DNA of 13,503 nucleotides from Candidatus Magasanikiibacteriota bacterium (GCA_026396535.1 JAPLWP010000073.1:1-13503); one strand, 5' to 3'. Counted from the first letter of the stretch, positions 1 through 6,490 are shown. The notes: generated by a model not told the origin, from the letters alone. Program-made: numbers and translations.

Positions 1-29
1 AAATATGTTAATTTTTTTGATCATATATT

Positions 30-1355
30 TTAGTTATCAAGATTTGCGATATCTTGCTGATACTTCTTAGTTAATGCTACCACATTATCGCCGTAAAAGC
101 GAAATTGCGGGTTGGTAGAGCCGGAAAAATAGATCATAGCGGCCCTCCACCAACTATCTTCCGTATCAGCGGCTCCAGCTGATTTTAGCTTGAGTCCAGA
201 AGCAACAAAGGCATCGCGAATATCCCAAGGATTAGCTGGACTTTTGCCCGTCACAGCGGCAACTTTGTCTTTAAAGCCCATCCAGGTGGAAGGGATAAAT
301 TGAGCTGGTCCCATTGCTCCACCCCAGCCTACTTGTTTGCCGTTTTTATCCTTCATAGGACAGGATACGGGTGTGGTATCGATATTAAGACCAAGTTCGC
401 TAGTAATTTGTTTGAAGGGCTCCTGGTCGCGAGTAGGTTTCATGATTACTTGCCAGCCTTTTTCTGGCGGATCGTTTTGGCGATTACAGGTGCCGACGTT
501 TTTACCTAAGTTTGATTCTTGGGTTAAGATGGCTAGTACAAAGGCAGTATTAATGCCGGTTAATTTAGTGGCTAGTTTGGCAATATCTACCGCTTGTCCA
601 AAATTTATTTGCTTGCCGGTGTTAAATAATTCATAAATACGATTCCTCAGCTCGGCCGCTAATTTTTTCTTATCAGTCAAGCTGGTATTATAATTGGCTT
701 CCAGCCCTTTAGTTTTTACAAGTAAATCATTTTGTTCGTTAATATTATTTACTAGTTCTTGTTTTTGAATAGTTTTTACTTGTAATAAATTATCCGCATC
801 ATTTTTTTGCCCTTCCAGAGCGCCTTTTTTTATGACAATGTCTTGTTTTACTTTTCGCAATTCGTCCACTATATTTTTAAGCCCAATAGAAACGCTCAGA
901 TAGTTTTGTGTTTCGGCAAATACACCCGATATACCCTGAATCGAAGCCAAGGAAACCAAAAATTGCGCATCAGATCGATTGGCCACGCGTAACATATCTT
1001 CCAGCTGGCTTTTCAAATCCGCCTGATGGAGATCATTTTTTTTGATATCATTTTGAGCGACCGTAATATTGCCCTGGAGTTTGTTTATTTTAAGAACAGT
1101 TTGTTTTATTAAGGCGCTTAGCTCATTTTGTTTTAGCTTGAGCTGTTTGATTTTGTTGGCCAAAGTATTTTTTTGGGCAGTGGTAAGCGTGAGTTGTTTT
1201 TGTAAACTGCTAATTTCTTGTTCGAGATCTTTGAGCTGTTGTTCTAATTGACTCTGAGTAGGATTGTCGGCAGCAAAAGCTGGTAAACTAAAAGAGAATA
1301 ATATCACTATCATTATAGATGTCACTATTTTGATAAAAATATTTTTCTTTGTCAT
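30..1355 (-). CDS. Secreted coiled-coil lytic transglycosylase (peptidoglycan hydrolase)
   Basis: The 441-residue protein probably cleaves peptidoglycan glycan strands outside the cytoplasmic membrane. Residues 1-28 form a signal peptide (basic start, hydrophobic core, AFA cleavage site). Residues about 33-240 are a long coiled coil rich in Gln, Lys and Leu, in the style of PcsB/EnvC-type hydrolases. Residues about 250-435 are a transglycosylase fold: the catalytic Glu is most likely E280 in LTQESNLGKNVG, and GAMGPAQFIPSTW (346-358) is the family signature. Its ATG overlaps the stop of the upstream flavoprotein by 4 bp (ATGA), so it is probably made by translational coupling; no Shine-Dalgarno sequence is visible. 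Cys290 and Cys332 could form a disulfide. I see no clear terminator in the 29 bases after the stop. The hydrolase class is fairly sure; the exact family (MltB-like or another SLT type) is not. Confidence 0.85.
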   Translation of the reverse strand: MTKKNIFIKIVTSIMIVILFSFSLPAFAADNPTQSQLEQQLKDLEQEISSLQKQLTLTTAQKNTLANKIKQLKLKQNELSALIKQTVLKINKLQGNITVAQNDIKKNDLHQADLKSQLEDMLRVANRSDAQFLVSLASIQGISGVFAETQNYLSVSIGLKNIVDELRKVKQDIVIKKGALEGQKNDADNLLQVKTIQKQELVNNINEQNDLLVKTKGLEANYNTSLTDKKKLAAELRNRIYELFNTGKQINFGQAVDIAKLATKLTGINTAFVLAILTQESNLGKNVGTCNRQNDPPEKGWQVIMKPTRDQEPFKQITSELGLNIDTTPVSCPMKDKNGKQVGWGGAMGPAQFIPSTWMGFKDKVAAVTGKSPANPWDIRDAFVASGLKLKSAGAADTEDSWWRAAMIYFSGSTNPQFRFYGDNVVALTKKYQQDIANLDN

Positions 1356-2599
1356 TGGAGTTTGTTTACTATGCTTTCGCCCGCGGCATGACCTGTGGCC
1401 CAGGCGGCTTGCAAATTAAAACCGCCGGTAAAACCATCAATTGCCAAAATTTCTCCGGCAAAATATAAATTCGGGCAGATTAATGATTCCATCGTGCTTG
1501 GATTTACTTCTTCGAGTTTCACTCCTCCGGCCGTCACAAATTCATCCCCCGCTCCTCTGCCTACCGCGTGCACCGGTAGTCGTTTTAATTTTGCAATTAC
1601 TGCCTGAATTTCTTTCTTACTTATCTCAGCACTCTTTTTTTCTAGACGCAAAGAAAATTCTTTTTCTATTACTTCTATTACTGAGCGTGGCGCGTAGCTA
1701 TGCAAGATAGTTTTAAAACTTTTTTTCAAATTTTCTTTTATTGTATTTTGAATCTGAATAAATAAGTCGTCGGTTTTAATATCAGGTAACAGATCTATAA
1801 AAATTTGAAGAGAATTTTGGGGATTATAATCTTCAAAAGCAATGATAGATGACATCGCAAACACTGCCGGACCACTAATCCCACGGTGGGTAAATAAAAA
1901 AGGTCCGGTAAAACTATATTCTTTCTCAAGCTCAGCGGTAATAGTAGCGTGCTCAAATGATACACCGCTCAAAGTAGCTGGCCAGGTTTCGGTAGTAATA
2001 AAAGAGTTCAAACTGGCGGCTAAAGGCGTAATATGGTGTCCCAGACTCTCGGCTAGAGTATATCCGTCTCCGGTTGAGCCGGTATGACGATAAGCTTGGC
2101 CGCCCAGAGACAAGACTACGATTTCCGCCTCAATTTCCGGCTGATCCTTTATGTGTATTACAAAGCTAGTGTTTGCTGTATTTCGTTCAATTTTTTGCAC
2201 AGCACAGCGTTTTAAAATATTGGTATTACTGTCGGCAAAAATATTTTCAAAAGCGCGCACTACATCTCGGCCGTCATTGGATATTGGAAAAACTCGAAGA
2301 TCCTCCTCGCATTTGAGTGGTACGCCGTGGGATTCAAACCAAGTTCGAACATCTTGAGGTGAAAAGCGATGCATACTGGACATTAGAAATTTTTCACCAC
2401 GCGGATATTTTCTGGTAACAATTTTTAGGTCAGTAATTCCAGTAGTCACATTACAGCGACCACCGCCAGAAATAATCACCTTCTTGCCTAGTCCGTCATT
2501 TTTTTCAATTAAAAAAACTTTCGATTCCGGAGATTCTTCGTTGATTGTAGCGGCCGCCATCATGCCAGCTGCTCCGGCGCCAATAATTGCAATACGCAT
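1352..2599 (-). CDS. HI0933/BaiN-family FAD-dependent flavoprotein
   Basis: The 415-residue protein has the usual length for the HI0933-like (YhiN/BaiN) NAD(P)/FAD-dependent oxidoreductases. The N-terminus is a dinucleotide-binding fold with GAGAAG at 7-12, an acidic residue (E33) ending the second strand, and the family signature SGGGRCN (44-50). The C-terminus carries the second FAD contact, AGEILAIDGFTGGFNLQAAW. Some family members reduce bile-acid intermediates; for most the substrate is unknown, and that is so here. It lies first in a two-gene unit with the transglycosylase, its TGA stop overlapping the next ATG. A TATGA-TATAGT extended -10 element lies about 24 bases upstream of the ATG. 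The start is the first ATG and leads straight into the first beta strand. A functional link to the hydrolase is not evident. Confidence 0.9.
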   Translation of the reverse strand: MRIAIIGAGAAGMMAAATINEESPESKVFLIEKNDGLGKKVIISGGGRCNVTTGITDLKIVTRKYPRGEKFLMSSMHRFSPQDVRTWFESHGVPLKCEEDLRVFPISNDGRDVVRAFENIFADSNTNILKRCAVQKIERNTANTSFVIHIKDQPEIEAEIVVLSLGGQAYRHTGSTGDGYTLAESLGHHITPLAASLNSFITTETWPATLSGVSFEHATITAELEKEYSFTGPFLFTHRGISGPAVFAMSSIIAFEDYNPQNSLQIFIDLLPDIKTDDLFIQIQNTIKENLKKSFKTILHSYAPRSVIEVIEKEFSLRLEKKSAEISKKEIQAVIAKLKRLPVHAVGRGAGDEFVTAGGVKLEEVNPSTMESLICPNLYFAGEILAIDGFTGGFNLQAAWATGHAAGESIVNKLQ

Positions 2600-2622
2600 A
2601 ATTAATCATTTATTCAGATTAA

Positions 2623-2651
2623 ACTATATCATAAAACAGCTCCTCTAACCA
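2623..2651 (-). promoter_or_regulatory. Promoter of the flavoprotein-transglycosylase unit
   Basis: On the minus strand, TATGA directly precedes the -10 hexamer TATAGT (2623-2628). With a 17-base spacer the -35 position reads TGGTTA, a weak match. The extended -10 shape (TRTG) is shared with several other genes here. The predicted leader is about 17 nt. Confidence 0.5.
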
Positions 2652-2676
2652 GACTATTTGGATTTTTTTCAAAACA

Positions 2677-2707
2677 AAAAACACTCTGACATAATCAGAG
2701 TGTTTTT
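2677..2707 (-). terminator. Intrinsic terminator of the cold-shock gene
   Basis: A 13-bp inverted repeat (ACACTCTGA / TCAGAGTGT plus flanking A/T pairs) with a 5-nt loop is followed on the minus strand by TTTTTTGTTTT. It lies 18 bases beyond the csp stop codon. The plus-strand side also ends in TTTTT, so it could act in both directions, but no plus-strand gene reads into it. Confidence 0.85.
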
Positions 2708-2724
2708 CTAAAGTTGAAAACTTA

Positions 2725-2925
2725 TTAAGCGCGAGCTACGTTAATAGCGCGTGGGCCTTTTTCAGTTTCTTCTACTTCAAATTCAACCATATCGCCAGTG
2801 CGCAATTCGGAGAACTGCACGCCCTGGAGAGCTGTAACGTGGAAGAAAATGTCTTTTTCTCCAGATTCTGGAGTAATGAAGCCAAAGTTCTTGTCGGTTA
2901 CTAGAGTTTTGATAGATCCTTTCAT
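2725..2925 (-). CDS. cspA: CspA-family cold-shock protein (nucleic-acid chaperone)
   Basis: At 66 residues this is a single cold-shock domain of normal length. It binds single-stranded RNA/DNA and melts secondary structure in the cytoplasm. Both RNA-binding motifs are intact: RNP1 as KNFGFI (12-17) and RNP2 as DIFFH (25-29). The ending, EKGPRAINV, is typical of the family. It has its own strong promoter in the 103-bp gap to the upstream zinc-ribbon gene and its own terminator, so it is an independent transcription unit with a leader of about 58 nt. Read-through from the upstream gene is possible because no terminator separates them. The paralogue letter (cspA) is conventional; only the family is certain. 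Confidence 0.97.
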   Translation of the reverse strand: MKGSIKTLVTDKNFGFITPESGEKDIFFHVTALQGVQFSELRTGDMVEFEVEETEKGPRAINVARA

Positions 2926-2990
2926 AGGTCTAAAATTATTTGTAAACTTACATGTTCAGAAATTCGACTACTATTTCCATGTAGAAGACA

Positions 2991-3019
2991 ATTGTACCAC
3001 AAAATGTGGCATTTGTCAA
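2991..3019 (-). promoter_or_regulatory. Strong sigma-70 promoter of csp
   Basis: On the minus strand: TTGACA (3014-3019), 17-base spacer, TACAAT (2991-2996). The -35 is perfect and the -10 is one base off consensus. The spacer ends in TGTGG, giving an extended -10 (TGTGGTACAAT). The spacer also contains the inverted repeat CCACA-TTT-TGTGG (2997-3009). Predicted start of transcription is near 2984. Confidence 0.85.
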
Positions 3020-3028
3020 TAGCCGTGA

Positions 3029-3577
3029 TTATTTCTTCTTTTTAGCAGCTACTTTCTTGGCTGGCTTAGCGGCTGCTTCTGGAGCTGGCTTCGCTTTGCT
3101 GCCCAAACTTGTTTTTGGAGCTTTTTCTTCAGCAGCTACTGCTTCATTTGGAGCGATAGCGCGAATCAGTCTGTCTAACTTGGAATTCAAGGCTTCAAAT
3201 TGAGCTTTAAATTGGTCCAAATTTACAGCTGGAGCGGCCATAGGAGCTGGACGACGATCGCCAAAGCTTGGACGGTCAAAGCTGCGAGCTGGACGGGAGA
3301 AACTGTCTCTACCACCAAAGCTTGGAGCGGAGTTCTTTTCAGTTTCAAAACAGTTGCTGCAGAAAACTGGACGATCACCGCTTGGTCTGAAAGGAAGTTG
3401 AGCATCCTTGCCACATTTGCTGCAAGTAGCTGTAAACATTGGTCGGTCTCCGCCGCGATCACCGCCACGGTCACCACCAAAGCTTCTGCCACCGCCGCCA
3501 CCAAAACCACGGCCAGCGAAGCTTTTGCCGCCGAAATCTCTGCCACCGCCGCTGCTTGGTCGACTAAAATTTTTCAT
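3029..3577 (-). CDS. RGG-rich CxxC-x17-CxxC zinc-ribbon protein, putative nucleic-acid binder
   Basis: This 182-residue modular protein has three parts. Residues 1-47 are disordered and rich in Gly, Arg, Ser and Phe, with GGRDFGGKSF and GGDRGGDRGGDR stretches like eukaryotic RGG boxes. Residues 48-80 hold a zinc ribbon with C52, C55, C73 and C76, exactly CxxC-x17-CxxC, a domain known from CPR and related bacteria. After a linker and a short helix (about 119-142), residues 150-182 are an Ala/Pro/Lys tail ending in KKVAAKKKK. The two basic ends suggest RNA or DNA binding, which is inferred. It lies directly upstream of the cold-shock gene, another RNA-binding protein. The DNA repeats of the Gly/Arg segment follow from the protein composition. 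The function is not known from the family. Confidence 0.85.
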   Translation of the reverse strand: MKNFSRPSSGGGRDFGGKSFAGRGFGGGGGRSFGGDRGGDRGGDRPMFTATCSKCGKDAQLPFRPSGDRPVFCSNCFETEKNSAPSFGGRDSFSRPARSFDRPSFGDRRPAPMAAPAVNLDQFKAQFEALNSKLDRLIRAIAPNEAVAAEEKAPKTSLGSKAKPAPEAAAKPAKKVAAKKKK

Positions 3578-3617
3578 AATTTGCTTATTTATTTAATTAA
3601 AGTATAATAAGAACTCA

Positions 3618-3646
3618 AGCGTACCACATTTTTCAATAAAAAGCAA
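3618..3646 (-). promoter_or_regulatory. Probable promoter of the zinc-ribbon gene
   Basis: Minus strand: TTGCTT (3641-3646), 17-base spacer ending in TGTGG, then TACGCT (3618-3623). The -10 is poor, but the TGTGGTAC core is identical to that of the csp promoter. TATACT at 3601-3606 is an alternative -10 with no matching -35. The predicted leader is about 30 nt, without a Shine-Dalgarno sequence. Confidence 0.45.
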
Positions 3647-3674
3647 GGGTTCGCCTGAAAATTCGTTAAAAAAC

Positions 3675-3680
3675 TAATAT
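3675..3680 (+). promoter_or_regulatory. Possible -10 box of greA (leaderless start)
   Basis: TAATAT ends 6 bases before the ATG at 3687, so transcription would begin at or next to the A of the start codon. No convincing -35 is visible 17-19 bases upstream, so this is tentative. Confidence 0.35.
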
Positions 3681-3686
3681 AAAAAA

Positions 3687-4190
3687 ATGCGTGTTCCCTA
3701 CCGAAAACCAGGAATTTTCAGTCAGATGAAACAGGATCCGCTTTTGACCGCCGAAAAATTAGAAGATTTAAAAAAGAAGTTAGAACATTTAAAGGACTCT
3801 AAGCCGTTTGCTGCCTCTGAAGTAGCTCGTTTGGCTGAACTAGGTGATTTTTCAGAAAATGTTGAGTATCAGATGGCCAAAGGTCGTCTGCGTGGTATCA
3901 ATGGAGGTATATTTAATCTTCAAAATCAGATCGATAATGCTGTTTTGATAGAAAATTCAGACGAAGTAGATCAGGTGCGCGTAGGAAATACTGTGACTGT
4001 AGAGATGAATGGAAAAACAAAAACATACAAACTGCTCGGGTCGGTAGAATCTGATCCATCCAATGGAGTGATTTCGCACAACTCCCCTGTCGGCATCGCT
4101 TTGATGGATAAAAAGGTGGGCGAAGAATTTGAAATAGAGAGAGAAAATGGAAATATAAAATGTAAAATTATTTCTATTACAAATATCTAG
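3687..4190 (+). CDS. greA: Transcription elongation factor GreA
   Basis: GreA rescues backtracked RNA polymerase by inserting its coiled coil into the secondary channel and stimulating transcript cleavage. The 167-residue protein shows the N-terminal coiled coil (about 20-90) with the tip signature LGDFSENVEY, whose Asp and Glu residues are the catalytic acidic tip. The C-terminal FKBP-like domain contains ISHNSPVGIALMDKKVGEEFEI. The first 13 residues (MRVPYRKPGIFSQ) are extra compared with E. coli GreA; an internal ATG at 3726 would give 154 residues, the classical length. I keep 3687 because a -10-like box sits exactly where a leaderless mRNA would need it, and because basic N-terminal extensions are, as I recall, common in CPR GreA. 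It is transcribed divergently from the zinc-ribbon gene. Confidence 0.93.
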   Translation: MRVPYRKPGIFSQMKQDPLLTAEKLEDLKKKLEHLKDSKPFAASEVARLAELGDFSENVEYQMAKGRLRGINGGIFNLQNQIDNAVLIENSDEVDQVRVGNTVTVEMNGKTKTYKLLGSVESDPSNGVISHNSPVGIALMDKKVGEEFEIERENGNIKCKIISITNI

Positions 4191-4216
4191 ACAATATTTT
4201 TCCTATTTGATATAAT
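4188..4216 (+). promoter_or_regulatory. Promoter of the Com-like gene, overlapping the greA stop
   Basis: TAGACA (4188-4193), 17-base spacer, TATAAT (4211-4216). The TAG of the -35 hexamer is the stop codon of greA. The -10 is perfect and preceded by TTTGA. The predicted leader is about 13 nt. Confidence 0.7.
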
Positions 4217-4236
4217 ATTTTTGTAAGTTTTATATT

Positions 4237-4422
4237 ATGAACGAATCTATAAAAGAGTATCGTTGCACATTTTGCAAAAAATTACTCTTTAAAGGATTGC
4301 TCATTGAGAGTGTGATAGAAATAAAATGTCGCTCTTGTCAGACGATGAATATTGTGGAGAGTAGTAGAGCGCAAGAATTTATTTGTTTGGTTTCGCCTTG
4401 TCCTTATCGCAAGAAGATTTAG
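4237..4422 (+). CDS. Com-like zinc-finger small protein
   Basis: The 61-residue protein resembles the Com translational-activator family first described in phage Mu: YRCTFCKKLLFKG followed by IEIKCRSC and a short polar tail. Cysteines C10, C13, C31 and C34 form a CxxC-x17-CxxC zinc site with the same spacing as in the protein encoded at 3029-3577. Two more cysteines (C50, C55) near the end could complete a second site or a disulfide. Mu Com binds the mom mRNA to start its translation; no mom-like gene is seen nearby, so a general RNA-binding role is only inferred. It has its own promoter and is followed by an intrinsic terminator, so it is monocistronic. No Shine-Dalgarno sequence. No other phage gene is present in the window. 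Confidence 0.75.
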   Translation: MNESIKEYRCTFCKKLLFKGLLIESVIEIKCRSCQTMNIVESSRAQEFICLVSPCPYRKKI

Positions 4423-4465
4423 TCGTTTGTAGTGTTTGGTGATACAATAGAAGCTCTAGAAGCTC

Positions 4466-4485
4466 GCCCACAAGGTGGGTTTTTG
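4466..4485 (+). terminator. Intrinsic terminator after the Com-like gene
   Basis: The short stem CCCAC / GTGGG (4467-4471 and 4475-4479) with a 3-nt loop is followed by TTTTTGTTTT. It lies 44 bases beyond the stop codon and is preceded by a direct repeat AGAAGCTC-T-AGAAGCTC (4450-4465 region). Confidence 0.7.
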
Positions 4486-4517
4486 TTTTCTTAAAGCAGT
4501 ATTTAATTTTTTAATAT

Positions 4518-5021
4518 ATGTATATGCAATATATTAGCGACGTCTATTTTTGGACCGCAGCTAGACTGGTGATGGGTTTTATATTTTTGTGGGCATTTTT
4601 TGATAAATTGTTTGGTCTGGGTTTTGCTACTACTTCAGCACAGGCTTGGATTAATGGCGGATCCCCTACTCAGGGATTTTTGAAGATGGGAGTTACCGGG
4701 CCTTTTAGTGGATTTTTTCATCAGCTCTCAGGAAGTATTATAGTTGATTGTTTGTTTATGGTAGGTCTATTGATGATCGGAACCACTTTAATTTTGGGTG
4801 TTGCTTTAAAAATTTCTAGTTTTGCAGGAGCAGTTTTGGTATTTTTAATGTGGGTTGCTCTGTTAGTTCCAAAAAATAATCCTATTTTTGACGAGCATAT
4901 AGTTTATCTGATAATTTTTCTAGGATTGGGCAGTAGCACTATAAGATCAGAAGATTATTTCGGATTAGGAAAATGGTGGAAGTCGCTTAAAATAGTCAGA
5001 GATAATTCATTCCTTGAATAA
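4518..5021 (+). CDS. DoxX-family integral membrane protein
   Basis: This 167-residue protein matches the DoxX family: four hydrophobic helices at about 11-32, 73-95, 100-117 and 127-141. The loop between helices 1 and 2 has the conserved AWINGGSPTQGFL and GPFSGFFHQLSG pattern. DoxX proteins are small membrane subunits, in some archaea part of a thiosulfate:quinone oxidoreductase; in most bacteria the role is undefined and linked to redox or membrane stress. No catalytic partner subunit lies nearby. A second ATG two codons on (4524) is an equally possible start. The terminator upstream at 4466-4485 implies a separate transcript; the upstream AT-rich bases (TTTAAT, TAATAT) offer only a weak -10. 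It ends in a bidirectional terminator that overlaps its stop codon. Confidence 0.85.
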   Translation: MYMQYISDVYFWTAARLVMGFIFLWAFFDKLFGLGFATTSAQAWINGGSPTQGFLKMGVTGPFSGFFHQLSGSIIVDCLFMVGLLMIGTTLILGVALKISSFAGAVLVFLMWVALLVPKNNPIFDEHIVYLIIFLGLGSSTIRSEDYFGLGKWWKSLKIVRDNSFLE

Positions 5022-5053
5022 TAAAAAATGGCCTATAGTGGGCCATTTTTTAT
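5021..5053. terminator. Bidirectional intrinsic terminator between convergent genes
   Basis: A 13-bp stem (ATAAAAAATGGCC / GGCCATTTTTTAT) with a 7-nt loop has A/T tracts on both sides, so it can stop the DoxX transcript (plus) and the transcript of the small basic gene (minus). Its first base is the last base of the DoxX stop codon. Confidence 0.9.
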
Positions 5054-5057
5054 TTTC

Positions 5058-5261
5058 CTAAGGTTTGTCAGTTTTTGGTCGATTGATGTTGCGAGCCGCT
5101 ACCGGACTCGGGTTGATTTTATGACCGCTTATTTTTCTAGGATCAAAAGCGGGATGGTTTGGTTTTTTTGCATCATCCTTTTTTGCTTTGGATTTTGACT
5201 TAGGCTTTTTTGCCTCCAGTTCTTTTAATTTTTCTGCTAATTGTTTTTTATACCAGGCCAT
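5058..5261 (-). CDS. Small lysine/proline-rich hypothetical protein
   Basis: I do not recognise this 67-residue protein. It opens with an amphipathic basic helix (MAWYKKQLAEKLKELEAKK), continues with a run of alternating Lys, Ser and Ala (KPKSKSKAKKDDAKK), and ends in a Pro/Asn/Arg-rich tail without hydrophobic segments. About a quarter of the residues are lysine, which suggests a cytoplasmic, largely disordered, nucleic-acid- or ribosome-associated protein; this is inference from composition only. It is flanked by terminators on both sides, which supports it as a separate transcribed gene, and a TGTGA-TAAAAT extended -10 lies 24 bases upstream of the ATG. No Shine-Dalgarno sequence is visible. 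Confidence 0.65.
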   Translation of the reverse strand: MAWYKKQLAEKLKELEAKKPKSKSKAKKDDAKKPNHPAFDPRKISGHKINPSPVAARNINRPKTDKP

Positions 5262-5284
5262 AATTTTAAATTTAATACTTTTTC

Positions 5285-5313
5285 ATTTTATCACATAGTT
5301 CTAAATTGAAAAA
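5285..5313 (-). promoter_or_regulatory. Extended -10 promoter of the small basic gene
   Basis: Minus strand: TGTGA directly before TAAAAT (5285-5290). The -35 position with a 17-base spacer is TTTTTC (5308-5313), which is the T-tract of the upstream glycosyltransferase terminator. Weak -35, good extended -10. The predicted leader is about 17 nt. Confidence 0.5.
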
Positions 5314-5328
5314 GGGGTTCTATCCCCT
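5309..5328 (-). terminator. Terminator overlapping the end of the glycosyltransferase gene
   Basis: Minus strand: AGGGG, 6-base loop ATAGAA, CCCCT, then TTTT. The TAG stop codon of the glycosyltransferase (5320-5322) lies inside the loop, so the last codons form the 5' arm of the hairpin. Confidence 0.8.
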
Positions 5329-6447
5329 GATCACTTCATTTAAAACATTCAGGATGCGCTGATGTACTAATTGGGGGTTAAGCAAAGCAATAACTTTGTC
5401 GATTTCTTTTTTGGACAATTTTATTTTAGCGATACGTTTTACGGCTTTAGCTACTTCGATTGGATTATCAAATGAATCTATTACCATGCGTTTTAGCCCA
5501 GCCTTGATAAGAATTTCCGAAAAGCCAACATTTTTGGAAACAAGTACGGACGTGCCGCTGACCAATGCTTCGGCCGCTACATTACAGAAAGTTTCAAAAT
5601 GTGAGGCTACTATTAGCAAGTTAATTGATTTATAAAATTTGAGTAGATCGTCGTGGCTCATTGAAGCCTGTTGTTTGATGGTTTCGGGCAAACCAAAGCG
5701 TTTGTCCCAATAAGATGTGACCATGACAGCGCGGTGCGGCCAATTTTCTAATAAAAGTTGTTTGTGTAAAGAGACGAAAGCTTCAAAATTTTTCACTGGT
5801 GTCCAGCGTCCGATAGCTGCCATAGTATAGCGCTCTACTCGACGGCGCAAAAGAGTTTTATAATGATCAGCCGGATTGGGAATAATCACACTCTGCTTCA
5901 CCGGCGCTTTGGTAATTTCTTTTTCAACGGCTTTTTGACACACAGACGAAGGAAAAATTACGGCCGCGGCAGAAGCAACCAGCCATTTTTCATAGGCCAA
6001 TAAACGGCGTCTAATAAAAATATTTTTATGCACCACTTCTTTTTGTAACACGCCGGCGTAGCGTAACACGATAGGAATGCCAAGGTCTTTGGCGGCATGG
6101 GCCAGAATCCAAGGTACATTATAAGTGCCATTAATTAATATAATATCCGGAGCTTCTTCGCGCAGCACTTTTTTTGTAGCTTCAATGATTGGTTTCCAAT
6201 TCTTTTTAGGGTTACCCATTTTTTCCCATGAAAAATATGGAAAAATATCCAGACCATTAATAATATGATGCGTAAAAAAAGACGGCAAATAACGTCCAAA
6301 TACTACAGCGCCCAAGATGTGTCTTTCGGAAATAATTTCAATACCAACTATTGTATCTTCTTTATCCTCGAGCCAATCAAAAAGCGCTAGATTTGAAATG
6401 GTAATTCCTCCAAAAGCATCGCGTTGAACATTGGTAGCAATTTTCAT
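5320..6447 (-). CDS. GT4-family (GT-B fold) glycosyltransferase
   Basis: The 375-residue protein has the two-domain layout of retaining GT-B enzymes that transfer a sugar from a nucleotide-sugar to a lipid or polysaccharide acceptor at the inner face of the membrane. Residues 1-190 are the divergent acceptor domain (GG loop at 13-14). Residues about 205-370 form the donor domain: AIGRWTPVKNFEAFV (211-225) and the EX7E motif E285...E293 in ASHFETFCNVAAEALVSGT, followed by VLVSKNVGFSEIL. Acceptor and sugar cannot be told from sequence. It stands alone rather than in a polysaccharide cluster. Its extended -10 box ends 6 bases before the ATG, so the mRNA is probably leaderless. Its stop codon lies in the loop of a terminator. 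Confidence 0.88.
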   Translation of the reverse strand: MKIATNVQRDAFGGITISNLALFDWLEDKEDTIVGIEIISERHILGAVVFGRYLPSFFTHHIINGLDIFPYFSWEKMGNPKKNWKPIIEATKKVLREEAPDIILINGTYNVPWILAHAAKDLGIPIVLRYAGVLQKEVVHKNIFIRRRLLAYEKWLVASAAAVIFPSSVCQKAVEKEITKAPVKQSVIIPNPADHYKTLLRRRVERYTMAAIGRWTPVKNFEAFVSLHKQLLLENWPHRAVMVTSYWDKRFGLPETIKQQASMSHDDLLKFYKSINLLIVASHFETFCNVAAEALVSGTSVLVSKNVGFSEILIKAGLKRMVIDSFDNPIEVAKAVKRIAKIKLSKKEIDKVIALLNPQLVHQRILNVLNEVIRG

Positions 6448-6453
6448 AGTTGC

Positions 6454-6482
6454 ATTCTATCATACTCTGAGATTTATAGACA
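6454..6482 (-). promoter_or_regulatory. Extended -10 promoter of the glycosyltransferase, predicted leaderless
   Basis: Minus strand: TATGA then TAGAAT (6454-6459); only GCAACT separates the box from the ATG, so the transcript should start at or beside the A of the start codon. The -35 position is TGTCTA (6477-6482), not consensus. The whole segment resembles the promoter at 7565-7593. Confidence 0.6.
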
Positions 6483-6490
6483 GAAAATTT

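Noticed and set aside
1..29. AAATATG...CATATTT as a terminator of the transglycosylase gene
   Set aside because: Short A/T-only arms with no G/C stem; the real terminator may lie left of the window.
3223..3607. Long open frames on both strands opposite the RGG zinc-ribbon gene
   Set aside because: They are shadows caused by the repetitive Gly/Arg/Ala codons. The frame with the cysteine motif at 3029-3577 is the real one.
4237..4422. Prophage remnant, suggested by the Mu Com-like protein
   Set aside because: No other phage gene, attachment site or integrase is near, and the gene has an ordinary promoter and terminator; Com-like fingers also occur on chromosomes.
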